Shown piece by piece: positions 54,008-64,000 of a DNA stretch of 64,000 nucleotides (position 1 is the first letter of the stretch; each line of letters starts with the position of its first letter). The position numbers were made by a program, and so were the translations under genes. Under the pieces are notes generated by a model that worked only from the letters and a program-made list of their open reading frames with translations, ran no database searches and had not been told where the DNA came from. Origin of the DNA: Emticicia sp. CRIBPO (GTDB taxonomy: Bacteria; Bacteroidota; Bacteroidia; Cytophagales; Spirosomataceae); NCBI RefSeq assembly GCF_009905725.1, contig NZ_JAAAKV010000002.1, positions 496,001 through 560,000 on the forward strand, in the 5' to 3' direction.

Positions 54008-54270
54008 ATTGGTATTGGGTTCGATCTATTTGTATAGACGGCAAACGAAGGTTAAAATATCCTTATGCGTCGATGAAACAAACAAATGAGTCGACAAAAT
54101 AAACCAATATTAAGGTTTTGTTAAGTTTTCAGACTTTTACCTCTGAAATTACTCCCGGTCAACCGCTCCACACTATACTCTTATTCACGTTTTCGCCCCA
54201 AATGCTCTCAAAAGGCTGAAACACAACGCTTTCTTAATATTCCGGAAATATTCTGTTGATCTTATAAAAG

Positions 54271-54278
54271 TACTTTTG
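54271..54278 (+). promoter_or_regulatory. Promoter element (TACTTTTG) at the metallophosphoesterase start
   Basis: TACTTTTG matches TAnnTTTG and overlaps the first possible TTG start (54276). If used, transcription begins near 54285, favouring TTG 54297. The gap 54008-54275 shows no gene. Confidence 0.5.
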
Positions 54279-54296
54279 TATTATTTAAATAAGCAA

Positions 54297-55121
54297 TTGA
54301 AAAAAGATTACAAGTATCGCACCATCATCATTTCGGATGTCCATCTGGGATCCGGGGGTTCAAAGGCCCATGAGGCTACGGCATTTTTAAAACAAAACCG
54401 TTGCGAAAAGCTGATTTTAAATGGCGACATCATAGATGGCTGGCAGCTTAAGAAATACGGCTCGTGGCAAAAGAAACACACGGCGTTTTTCAGAGTAGTC
54501 CTCAAAATGATGGAAAAAAACGATACCAAAGTGATCTATATCAGGGGCAATCATGACGATTTCCTGGATCAGGTAATGCCGTTTGTGATCGGCAGAAATT
54601 TCCAGATCAGAAGAGATTATATATTGAGATCGGGTGACAAGAAATTTTTTGTGACTCACGGAGATGTTTTCGACTCCATTACCTCCGGCATGAAATGGCT
54701 GGCACACCTGGGTGATGTGGGCTACACCTTCCTGCTCTGGCTTAATAAAAAATACAATCAGTACAGAACCTGGAGAGGGATGCCTTATTACTCCCTGTCG
54801 CAGTCAATCAAACATAAAGTCAAACTGGCGGTCAATTACGTCTCGGATTTCGAAGAAAAACTGGCCGAACTCGCCAAAAACAGGAACTGCCAGGGGATCA
54901 TCTGCGGGCATATCCACCATGCTTCCATCAGAGACATTGACGGGATTACTTACATGAACTCAGGCGACTGGGTTGAAACCATGTCAGCCCTGGTAGAAGA
55001 TTATCGCGGCAACTGGAACCTGGTTTATTATCATGTCGAAAAACCGGAAGTAAGCCAGGTATCTGACCTTGAGGTGGTAAAAGAAGAGCCTGTTCCAAAA
55101 CGCTTTGTAGCTTCATTCTAA
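54297..55121 (+). CDS. Metallophosphoesterase (LpxH-like)
   Basis: From TTG 54297 the protein has 274 residues (281 from TTG 54276). No ATG is available in frame near the N-terminus. The calcineurin-type metal motifs are complete: SDVHLGSGG, NGDIIDGW, RGNHDDFLD, THGDVFD and CGHIHHA. The family includes UDP-2,3-diacylglucosamine diphosphatase; in Bacteroidota many members pair with a glycosyltransferase, as here (9-base gap). The substrate is likely a lipid or sugar diphosphate, inferred. Confidence 0.88.
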   Translation: MKKDYKYRTIIISDVHLGSGGSKAHEATAFLKQNRCEKLILNGDIIDGWQLKKYGSWQKKHTAFFRVVLKMMEKNDTKVIYIRGNHDDFLDQVMPFVIGRNFQIRRDYILRSGDKKFFVTHGDVFDSITSGMKWLAHLGDVGYTFLLWLNKKYNQYRTWRGMPYYSLSQSIKHKVKLAVNYVSDFEEKLAELAKNRNCQGIICGHIHHASIRDIDGITYMNSGDWVETMSALVEDYRGNWNLVYYHVEKPEVSQVSDLEVVKEEPVPKRFVASF

Positions 55122-55130
55122 GTAAATCAT

Positions 55131-56243
55131 ATGAAATTTGTATTCATTATTCAAGGCGAAGGCAGAGGACACCAGACCCAGGCCATGGCCATGCTCGATT
55201 TACTCAAACGCTATGGCCATGAGGTTTGCCTGGCCCTGATCGGATCAAAAGACGGGCGTTCGGTGCCCTCAATGATCGCCGAAAATTTTCATGCTCCCGT
55301 AGCCATGTTCAAAAGCCCGGCACTGATCTATTCAAAAAAGTCAAAAGCCCTGAGTGTTTCAAAAACCATCCTGAATACCGTACCTAATTTCTTCTCTTAT
55401 TTACAAAGTCTCAGGACCATTAACAGAAAAATCGAAGAAGTAAAACCGGATGCCATCATCAATTTCTATGATGTGCTGGGGGGGATTTACAACTGGCTCT
55501 ATCGTCCCAATGCCCGCTTCTATGGCGTAGGGCATCAATACCTTTTACTCAACAAGCATTTCATTCATCCGGACTCGCTTTTTGTTGACAGGTTCCTGGT
55601 CAACACCAATACCCGTTTAACCTGCCTCGGTGCCTATAAAAAACTGGCTTTGTCATTCTCTGCCTTTCCTGATGATGAAGAACAGAATATTGTGACGGTT
55701 ACCCCACTCCTGAGACCGGAACTGAAAAACCTGAAAAGAAAAACAGAAGACCGCGGATTTATCCTGATTTACCTCACCCAGCAGAGCATGTCTGACGAAG
55801 TCATCACCTGGTGCGAGGGGCACCCTGAAACTGAGGTTCATTGCTTTACAGACAAAAAGCAGGAGAAAGAGGTTGTTCAGATCAATGACAATCTGTATTT
55901 CCACCGGATCAACAGCCGCAAGTTTCTTGAAATGATGACCAAATGCCGTGGACTGGTCACCACAGCCGGGTTCGAATCCGTGTGTGAAGCCATGACGTTG
56001 TCAAAACCGGTGATGATGATTCCTGTCCGCAAACACTATGAGCAGCTTTGCAACGCCTCAGACGCCAGACGTGCCGGAGCCGGAATCTGGAGAAAAGAAC
56101 TGGAAATCGGAACATTTATTTCTTACCTCGACGGGCTTTCACCTGAGAAAAACACTTTCAACAAATGGTTTTCCAGAAATGAGCTGAAGATTCTCAAAGA
56201 AATGGACGCCCTGCACCTGAACGAAAAAGAATTCGCTTTTTAA
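55131..56243 (+). CDS. MurG-like glycosyltransferase
   Basis: This 370-residue GT-B-type protein has an N-terminal acceptor domain (VFIIQGEGRGHQTQAMAMLDLLKRYGHEV, in two parts) and a C-terminal donor-binding domain with RGLVTTAGFESVCEAMTLSKPVMMIPV. A mid-protein ILIYLTQQSMSDEV-like segment starts the second Rossmann half. It follows the metallophosphoesterase closely and may act on the same glycolipid or surface saccharide. The donor and acceptor are unknown. Confidence 0.88.
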   Translation: MKFVFIIQGEGRGHQTQAMAMLDLLKRYGHEVCLALIGSKDGRSVPSMIAENFHAPVAMFKSPALIYSKKSKALSVSKTILNTVPNFFSYLQSLRTINRKIEEVKPDAIINFYDVLGGIYNWLYRPNARFYGVGHQYLLLNKHFIHPDSLFVDRFLVNTNTRLTCLGAYKKLALSFSAFPDDEEQNIVTVTPLLRPELKNLKRKTEDRGFILIYLTQQSMSDEVITWCEGHPETEVHCFTDKKQEKEVVQINDNLYFHRINSRKFLEMMTKCRGLVTTAGFESVCEAMTLSKPVMMIPVRKHYEQLCNASDARRAGAGIWRKELEIGTFISYLDGLSPEKNTFNKWFSRNELKILKEMDALHLNEKEFAF

Positions 56244-56260
56244 TACCTGAAACCTTCTGC

Positions 56261-56293
56261 AAAAAAAAGACGGGTACCTTGCAGTATCCGTCC
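56261..56293 (-). terminator. Rho-independent terminator for fadD
   Basis: A 9-bp stem (GACGGGTAC at 56269-56277 with GTATCCGTC at 56285-56293, one G-T pair) is followed on the minus strand by eight T residues (56268-56261). It ends fadD. Confidence 0.75.
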
Positions 56294-56313
56294 TTCGGTT
56301 CTAACCATAGGTT

Positions 56314-58011
56314 TTATTCATCTCTCAAGGCCCTTCTCAAAATCTTACCCACATTCGTTTTAGGTAATTCGGTCCTGAATTCTATATGTTTGGGGCATTT
56401 ATAGCCCGTCAGGTTATCTTTACAATAAGCTCTTACCGCTTCTTCAGTAAGTGACGGATCTTTTTTAACGATAAAGACTTTCACCACTTCATTCGATTTT
56501 TCATCCGGTACACCCAGACAGGCCACTTCAAGAACGCCCGGACATTGTGCCACCACTTCTTCTATCTCATTAGGATAAACATTGAAGCCTGAAACAAGGA
56601 TCATGTCCTTTTTACGGTCTACTATTTTGAAATAACCATCTTCGTCCATCATGCCGATGTCACCGGTTTTGAACCAAATTCTTCCGTCAGCCGGATCGGT
56701 ATACATCACCAGGGCAGTTTCATCAGGTCTGTTGTAATAGCCGGACATGACCTGCGGGCCATGGGCACAGATCTCACCCACTTCACCTACACCTCCCCAG
56801 CTCTGATCATCTTTCATGATTTTGATGTCTGTACTTGGCCATGGCAACCCGATGGTGCCGATCTTATTAACACCCACCAGCGGATTGGAAGTCAGCACCG
56901 GAGATGTCTCAGAGAGACCATATCCTTCGGTAGGCATAACACCTGTACGCTCCTGCCACCTCTTAGCCACAACCGACTGAAGGGCCATGCCTCCGGCGGT
57001 GGTAATGACCAGTTTGCTGAAATCCACCTCTCCGATTTTAGGATGGTTAAGCAAACCGTTATAAAGGGTATTTAAGCCCGTAAAAATATGCGGCGGGTTC
57101 TTTTTCAGATCCTTGATAAAGGCCTCCATATCTCTCGGGTTGGTGATTAGCAGGTTCATCACCCCGGTTTTCAGGGCAGATAAAGCATTGACCGTCAAGG
57201 CATAAATATGATACAGCGGAAGAGCCGCTACTGCGATTATTTTTTCATCACTCACCGTATCGGTAAGAATCCCCTGCCAGGCATCATTTCCTTCCACGTT
57301 AGCCACGATATTGCGGTGGGAAAGCATAGCTCCTTTGGAAACGCCGGTCGTGCCTCCGGTATATTGTATGAATGCCAGGTCCGAACCTTTGAGTTCAGGT
57401 TTCTTATAGGCATATGATTTACCTTGGGCAAGGGCAGAGTTCAGGTCAATAGTACCCGGAATATTAAAAGGAGGTACCATCTTTTTAACAGTCTTCACCA
57501 CGAAATTGACGATCTGCTTTTTCGGGAAGCTCAGCATATCACCCAGAGAAGTGATAAACACATGTTTGATATCTGTTTCAGCCAGGACTTTCTCCAGGTT
57601 ATAGGCAAAATTAGCTACAATAACGATGGCCTTTGCTCCTGAATCCTTAAACTGGTGTTTCATTTCTCTCGGAGTGTACAAAGGATTGGTATTAACCACC
57701 GTAAGGCCCGCTCTGAGGGCTCCGAACATCACTACAGGGTATTGCAGACAGTTGGGCATCTGAATGGCCAGCTTGTCGCCTTTTCCAAGGCCCAGGTGTT
57801 GCAGGTAAGCAGCAAAAGAAACGGAAAGCCTGTCGAGTTCTCCAAATGTCATTTCCTTTCCAAGATTAGAGTAAGCCGCATTATCACTGAATTTGGTAAA
57901 TCCGTCTTCAATCATTTCAACCAGCGACGGGTAAGCGTCTGCATTGATCTCATGCGGAATCCCTTCCGGATAATGTTTGAACCAGGGATGATTTTCTATT
58001 GTAACAGGCAT
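56314..58011 (-). CDS. fadD: Long-chain fatty acid-CoA ligase
   Basis: This 565-residue AMP-forming enzyme has the P-loop-like YTGGTTGVSKGAMLSH, GYGLSETSPV, WFKTGDIGMMDEDGYFKIVDRKKDMI (in two parts) and the catalytic C-terminal Lys in PKTNVGKILRR. It activates fatty acids to acyl-CoA at the inner membrane. The length matches the FadD family. It stands alone, with a terminator after it and a long gap before it that contains a perfect 14-bp palindrome (58183-58196). Confidence 0.94.
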   Translation of the reverse strand: MPVTIENHPWFKHYPEGIPHEINADAYPSLVEMIEDGFTKFSDNAAYSNLGKEMTFGELDRLSVSFAAYLQHLGLGKGDKLAIQMPNCLQYPVVMFGALRAGLTVVNTNPLYTPREMKHQFKDSGAKAIVIVANFAYNLEKVLAETDIKHVFITSLGDMLSFPKKQIVNFVVKTVKKMVPPFNIPGTIDLNSALAQGKSYAYKKPELKGSDLAFIQYTGGTTGVSKGAMLSHRNIVANVEGNDAWQGILTDTVSDEKIIAVAALPLYHIYALTVNALSALKTGVMNLLITNPRDMEAFIKDLKKNPPHIFTGLNTLYNGLLNHPKIGEVDFSKLVITTAGGMALQSVVAKRWQERTGVMPTEGYGLSETSPVLTSNPLVGVNKIGTIGLPWPSTDIKIMKDDQSWGGVGEVGEICAHGPQVMSGYYNRPDETALVMYTDPADGRIWFKTGDIGMMDEDGYFKIVDRKKDMILVSGFNVYPNEIEEVVAQCPGVLEVACLGVPDEKSNEVVKVFIVKKDPSLTEEAVRAYCKDNLTGYKCPKHIEFRTELPKTNVGKILRRALRDE

Positions 58012-58182
58012 CGAGTTTTTAGTTTATTGTATTATTACACGTAAAAATAAGACGAAATATTGAAATATAACAATTTGAAACGGCTTAAATTGCAGAAAAA
58101 CGTCAAAATTTTACGCTATTCCTCTTTTTTTCAAAAGTTAACATTTTATCCTGAAATTTCGCAGTATTTATCTGGTCTTCCC

Positions 58183-58196
58183 ATGATGATCATCAT
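58183..58196. promoter_or_regulatory. Perfect 14-bp palindrome upstream of fadD
   Basis: ATGATGATCATCAT is an exact palindrome in the AT-rich gap of 296 bases between gyrB and fadD, about 170 bases before fadD. It could be an operator, but no regulator gene is near and the distance is large. Confidence 0.35.
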
Positions 58197-58255
58197 AAAT
58201 TAATGCACAGGAAGCACTTCGGCCGGGAATTTCATATCTCACGTGGCCAAAAATA

Positions 58256-58287
58256 AAAAAGAGCAGACCCTCCGGCCTGCTCTTTTT
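58256..58287. terminator. Rho-independent terminator after gyrB
   Basis: AAAAAGAGCAG (58256-58266) and CTGCTCTTTTT (58277-58287) form an 11-bp stem with a 10-base loop. It lies 20 bases after the gyrB stop on the minus strand. Confidence 0.85.
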
Positions 58288-58307
58288 ATTATGACTATCT
58301 TCAGTGA

Positions 58308-60269
<1,962 letters not shown>

Positions 60270-60386
60270 CTATCTATCTTTGTTGTATAAATGTCTACTT
60301 ATTAGACTGATAAAACTAATATTTTTTCGATTTAAATAATCTGTAAAATTACAAAAAAATATTCGCTTTTCAGTCATATTTTCTTT

Positions 60387-61283
60387 TTAGTTTACAAAAC
60401 TGATCATGGCTTTAATCAGGGGACTGTTGCGGTCATCTTTATAGATTAATGCCTGCTCAATTTCGACATCGGTGAACAGGCTGAGATCTTCATTTACCAG
60501 CTTCCTGCAGACCACCTGACCAAAATGAGACAGGTCCAAAAGTGTTGGTACGAAGGCAATTCCGACACCCATACCCACCACACTGCACAAGAGCTCGAGG
60601 GAAGGCAATTCCTGCACAATATGCCGTTTAAGACCGTTCCGTTCGAAAAGAAGATTGATCTGACTGATGTAAGGATTCAGGGTATCTGATATTTCCACCC
60701 ATTTTTCATCTTTCAGCATATTGACGGTCAGGTAAGGCTCGTTTGCCAGCGGATGAAACTCAGGCAGCAATATCTCCAGATGCCCTACTTTGAGTATCTT
60801 GCTCGAAAGGCTTTCGTCGTGAAGGGGAAGCAGTGAAATCCCAAAGTCGAGCAGCCCCTCGGCCATCGCTTTCTGGACTTCCGCAAACGTCTGAAATTCA
60901 ACAATTTTCACCTCCACATCCGGGAAATTATCAGCGAAAACTTTCAGCAATGTCACGATGCTTTCACGCAGGGAAGTTTTATAAACGCCGAATCGTATAC
61001 TCTGCTCTCCATGGCCTATTTTTTTGGTCAGTTCAGCTGCCCGGGCGGTGGCATCCAGTATCTTACGCACCTCTGCCGCAAAGAACTTCCCGGCCTCCGT
61101 CAGTTCCACTTTCCTGATCTTTTTTCTTTTATAACGGTCAAATAATTCAAGACCCAGTTCATCTTCCAGCAACTGGATCTGCTGGCTCAGAGCGGGCTGC
61201 GACACAAACAGTTTTTCGGCCGCTTTACCAAAATGAAGGGTGGTGGCAACTTCTGAAAAATACTTCAACTGGCGGAGTTCCAT
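60387..61283 (-). CDS. LysR-family regulator, probably of homogentisate genes
   Basis: This 298-residue regulator has an N-terminal winged helix (MELRQLKYFSEVATTLHFGKAAEKLFVSQPALSQQI, in parts) and a C-terminal ligand-binding domain (about 90-298). It is divergent from hppD, with a perfect dyad (CAATATTA, 5 bases, TAATATTG) in the shared 105-base gap. LysR proteins commonly control the divergent gene and respond to a pathway compound. The ligand, perhaps an aromatic acid, is inferred from the neighbours. Confidence 0.93.
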   Translation of the reverse strand: MELRQLKYFSEVATTLHFGKAAEKLFVSQPALSQQIQLLEDELGLELFDRYKRKKIRKVELTEAGKFFAAEVRKILDATARAAELTKKIGHGEQSIRFGVYKTSLRESIVTLLKVFADNFPDVEVKIVEFQTFAEVQKAMAEGLLDFGISLLPLHDESLSSKILKVGHLEILLPEFHPLANEPYLTVNMLKDEKWVEISDTLNPYISQINLLFERNGLKRHIVQELPSLELLCSVVGMGVGIAFVPTLLDLSHFGQVVCRKLVNEDLSLFTDVEIEQALIYKDDRNSPLIKAMISFVN

Positions 61284-61311
61284 AATCTGTTCTGATAAGA
61301 AATTCTTATTA

Positions 61312-61332
61312 CAATATTAGCAATTAATATTG
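61312..61332. promoter_or_regulatory. Candidate LysR operator between lysR and hppD
   Basis: CAATATTA (61312-61319) and its exact complement TAATATTG (61325-61332) flank five bases. This is an interrupted dyad of the T-N11-A kind typical of LysR sites, 29 bases from the regulator start and 57 from hppD. Confidence 0.6.
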
Positions 61333-61388
61333 GACAAATGGTATTTTTTCCTGCTTTTTTGCAATTACAAACTGAACTTCAAAAGCAA

Positions 61389-62516
61389 ATGATACAGGAA
61401 GCCATTCTTACAGATGACAACATCACAAAGGACATTCTCCCTTTGAAAGGGACAGATTATATAGAATTGTATGTAGGTAATGCCAAACAATCCGCTCATT
61501 ATTACGAGAAAGTGTTCGGCTTTAAGATCGTGGCTTATGCAGGTCCGGAAACCGGGGTCAGAGAAAAAGCTTCGTACCTCATTGAACAGGGAAAAATCAG
61601 GTTTTTACTCACCTCAGCTCTTTTTCCTGATTCCGATATTGCCCGGCAGGTCCTGAAACACGGCGATGGGGTAAAAACACTGGCTTTGTGGGTAGATGAT
61701 GCCACAAAATCATATCACGAAACCGTGGCCAGAGGAGCTCTGGGTATTCATCCTCCTGAAAAAACTGAAGATGAACACGGATATATCATAACCTCTTCCA
61801 TCAAAACCTACGGCGATACCATTCACACTTTCGTGGAAAGAAGCCACTATCATGGTGCTTTTATGCCTCATTTCAGGGCGTTTGAAAGTGTTTCTTTTTC
61901 CGGCCATGTGGGTTTGCAGTACGTTGACCACTGCGTCGGCAATGTAGAATTAGGACATATGGACGAATGGGTATCGTTCTATGAAAATGTCATGGGCTTT
62001 AAATTACTCCTGACTTTTGACGACAAAGACATCTCAACGGAATACTCCGCCCTGATGTCAAAAGTGGTTTCGAACGGCAATGGTTATATCAAATTCCCGA
62101 TCAATGAGCCGGCGAAAGGCAAGAAAAAATCGCAGGTGGAAGAATACCTGGATTATTACAATGGCCCCGGTGTGCAGCATATAGCCGTAGCTACGCATGA
62201 TATTATCCACACGGTAAGCGAGCTTCGCAAGCGTGGGGTGGAGTTTCTGGAAGTTCCTGACACTTACTATGAAGGCCTGAAAGCCAGGATCGGGGATATT
62301 GATGAAGAAATGGAAAGCCTCAAAAACCTCAACATCCTGGTAGACCGGGACGAGGAAGGCTATCTGCTCCAGATTTTCACCAAGCCGGTCAGTGATCGCC
62401 CTACCTTATTCTTTGAAATCATCCAGAGAAAAGGGGCTCATTCTTTCGGAAAAGGTAATTTCAAAGCCCTTTTCGAATCAATTGAAAGAGAGCAGGCTTT
62501 GAGGGGAAATTTGTGA
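61389..62516 (+). CDS. hppD: 4-hydroxyphenylpyruvate dioxygenase
   Basis: From ATG 61389 the enzyme has 375 residues (a frame extension to 61338 is not family-like). It turns 4-hydroxyphenylpyruvate into homogentisate. The iron ligands of the family can be placed at His181 (QYVDHCVG), His264 (GVQHIAVAT) and Glu343 (LFFEIIQRKG). It consists of two vicinal-oxygen-chelate modules. hmgA and fahA follow on the same strand, giving the tyrosine-degradation order. It is divergent from the LysR gene. Confidence 0.95.
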   Translation: MIQEAILTDDNITKDILPLKGTDYIELYVGNAKQSAHYYEKVFGFKIVAYAGPETGVREKASYLIEQGKIRFLLTSALFPDSDIARQVLKHGDGVKTLALWVDDATKSYHETVARGALGIHPPEKTEDEHGYIITSSIKTYGDTIHTFVERSHYHGAFMPHFRAFESVSFSGHVGLQYVDHCVGNVELGHMDEWVSFYENVMGFKLLLTFDDKDISTEYSALMSKVVSNGNGYIKFPINEPAKGKKKSQVEEYLDYYNGPGVQHIAVATHDIIHTVSELRKRGVEFLEVPDTYYEGLKARIGDIDEEMESLKNLNILVDRDEEGYLLQIFTKPVSDRPTLFFEIIQRKGAHSFGKGNFKALFESIEREQALRGNL

Positions 62517-62682
62517 TGTATCCGGATAAATTTCTATGAATGACCGACAATGTTTTCCGGCCGGAGAAAGGTTAAAGAACTTAAGAACTTAAACAAGACA
62601 TGTTCATTGTCCAGGGATTCAAAGAGGGTGAATCACTAATTCAGCAATTGCAAATACTTATTCAATCATTGAAAATTCTGCC

Positions 62683-63837
62683 ATGCCTATTTACCATAAA
62701 CTCGGAAAAATACCAGCCAAGCGGCACACGGTTTTTGAGAACCCTGCAGGCGGGCTTTACTATGAGCAGTTATTCGGCACGATCGGATTTGATGGCATGT
62801 CAAGCCTTTTATACCAGGTCCACAGGCCCACCATGGTCAAGGAAATATTATCGCAACAGAATGCTGAGCCTGAAATAGCCGAACACAGACACCTGAAGGC
62901 CCGGCTGCTGAAAGGTTTTGAAATACAACCAGAGCAGGATTATATAAAGAGCAGGATTCCTTTACTCGTCAATAAGGACATCCATATCGGCCTGGCCGCT
63001 CCGCAAGGAACACTTCATCAATATTTTTATAAAAATGCTGATGCGGATGAACTGCTCTTTATTCATGAAGGCACCGGGACTTTACGGACGCAGCTTGGAA
63101 ACATAAAATTCGAACCAGGAGACTACCTGGTCATTCCGAGGGGCATCATTTACCAGATCAGTTTTGACCAGGCTGCCAACAGTCTGCTTTATGCGGAGTC
63201 ATTCAGGCCTATTTATACCCCAAAGAGATACAGAAACCATTTTGGTCAGCTACTGGAACAATCGCCTTATTGTGAAAGAGATTACAAACTCCCTGAAGAA
63301 CTCGAAACTTATGATGAAAAGGGAGATTTTGTGATGAAAATAAAGAAACAGGGGGTTATGTATGAGGTGCTTTACCCAACGCATCCATTTGATGTAGTCG
63401 GGTGGGACGGGTACAATTTTCCTTATGGTTTCTCAATTCATAATTTTGAGCCCATCACCGGCCGGATTCATCAGCCGCCACCGGTACATCAGACCTTCGA
63501 AACTTCGGCGTTTGTGGTTTGCTCGTTTTGCCCGAGGCTGTATGATTATCACCCGAAATCTATTCCTGCTCCCTATAATCATTCCAACATTGACTCGGAC
63601 GAGATGATCTATTATGTGGACGGGGACTTTATGAGCCGGAATAATATCGAGAAGGGGCACATTACCCTGCATCCGGGGGGAGTACCGCACGGTCCTGCCC
63701 CGGGAGCCTATGAAAGAAGTATCGGACAGAAAGAAACGCATGAACTGGCGGTGATGATTGACACGTTCAGCCCGTTGATGCTGACAACAGATGCCCTGAA
63801 AATTGATGACGGAAAATACTATAAATCCTGGCTATGA
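62683..63837 (+). CDS. hmgA: Homogentisate 1,2-dioxygenase
   Basis: This 384-residue cupin-type enzyme opens the homogentisate ring to maleylacetoacetate. The iron ligands fit His300 and Glu307 in the HSNIDSDE motif and His336 in GGVPHGP. Other conserved parts are YGFSIHNFEPITGRIHQPPPVHQ (in parts) and DYHPKSIPAPYNH. It lies 166 bases after hppD, and its stop overlaps the next start as ATGA. It is shorter than the roughly 430-residue proteobacterial form, as is usual for Bacteroidota members. Confidence 0.93.
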   Translation: MPIYHKLGKIPAKRHTVFENPAGGLYYEQLFGTIGFDGMSSLLYQVHRPTMVKEILSQQNAEPEIAEHRHLKARLLKGFEIQPEQDYIKSRIPLLVNKDIHIGLAAPQGTLHQYFYKNADADELLFIHEGTGTLRTQLGNIKFEPGDYLVIPRGIIYQISFDQAANSLLYAESFRPIYTPKRYRNHFGQLLEQSPYCERDYKLPEELETYDEKGDFVMKIKKQGVMYEVLYPTHPFDVVGWDGYNFPYGFSIHNFEPITGRIHQPPPVHQTFETSAFVVCSFCPRLYDYHPKSIPAPYNHSNIDSDEMIYYVDGDFMSRNNIEKGHITLHPGGVPHGPAPGAYERSIGQKETHELAVMIDTFSPLMLTTDALKIDDGKYYKSWL

Positions 63838-64000
63838 TGTTGTTTGAAATAGATAAAAACTCTGATTTCAGTATCCATAATGTTCCTTTTGGGATTTTCT
63901 CCACAGAAAATTCCCAAAAAAGGCTTGGCACGGCCATCGGAGACAAAGTGCTTGACCTGAAGGGATTGGCAGAGCTTGGATTTTTCAATGCCCTGGACAT
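63834..64000 (+). CDS. fahA: Fumarylacetoacetase, 3' end outside window
   Basis: ATG 63834 overlaps the hmgA stop (ATGA) and opens a frame that stays open to the window end, about 55 residues: MMLFEIDKNSDFSIHNVPFG, then IFST, RLGTAIGDKVLDLKGL. This matches the N-terminal opening of fumarylacetoacetase (FxxxNLPFGIFST, RIGVAIGD), the last enzyme of tyrosine breakdown. Only the N-terminal domain is visible; the catalytic part lies outside. Coupling with hmgA supports one operon. Confidence 0.82.
   Translation, partial: MMLFEIDKNSDFSIHNVPFGIFSTENSQKRLGTAIGDKVLDLKGLAELGFFNALD

Overview
The window is a stretch of a Bacteroidota chromosome, most probably Cytophagales. The evidence is the gene families (DUF6089, DUF2480, DUF2911, MbnP, BamA followed by two OmpH-like genes), the moderate GC content, the weak Shine-Dalgarno signals, and repeated promoter elements of the Bacteroidota form TAnnTTTG close to start codons. 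I see no rRNA, tRNA, CRISPR array, insertion sequence or phage gene. Most of the window is ordinary chromosomal backbone. The accessory-looking parts are about 22.3-24.4 kb and 33.9-54 kb.

Layout. 0-11.5 kb: a mostly leftward cell-envelope block (plsC, alpha/beta hydrolase, CBS protein, nadK, two DUF6089 proteins, uppS, bamA, two Skp/OmpH chaperones). 11.7-20.8 kb: rightward housekeeping genes (acyl-ACP desaturase, typA, yciI-ribD, an ECF sigma factor with a membrane partner, amidase, pnuC). 20.9-24.3 kb: leftward genes including an AT-rich patch with a Crp-like regulator, a lipoprotein with a cysteine-rich tail and a 58-residue membrane peptide. 24.5-33.9 kb: asnS, an isolated nuoH, proB, a two-component system, a coiled-coil protein and a membrane-anchored endonuclease/phosphatase-family protein.

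33.9-39.9 kb: two MbnP-MbnH (copper-binding protein plus diheme oxidase) cassettes on either side of a beta-barrel protein with a CDICGCG motif, followed by a DUF2911 lipoprotein. 40.8-48.9 kb: a probable phytate-use locus made of a TPR/helix-turn-helix regulator, a TonB-dependent receptor, a very acidic lipoprotein, a beta-propeller phytase and, convergently, an OprO/P-type phosphate porin. 50-54 kb: a tightly overlapped leftward operon CotH kinase - repeat protein - VTC-type polyphosphate polymerase - DUF4956 - DUF2490. The last two loci together suggest a path from phosphate release and uptake to polyphosphate storage; that link is inference.

54.3-64 kb: a metallophosphoesterase/glycosyltransferase pair, fadD, gyrB, and the homogentisate pathway (LysR regulator divergent from hppD, hmgA and the start of fahA), with a perfect dyad between lysR and hppD as candidate operator. 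The window ends inside fahA, and its first gene is cut at the 5' side.
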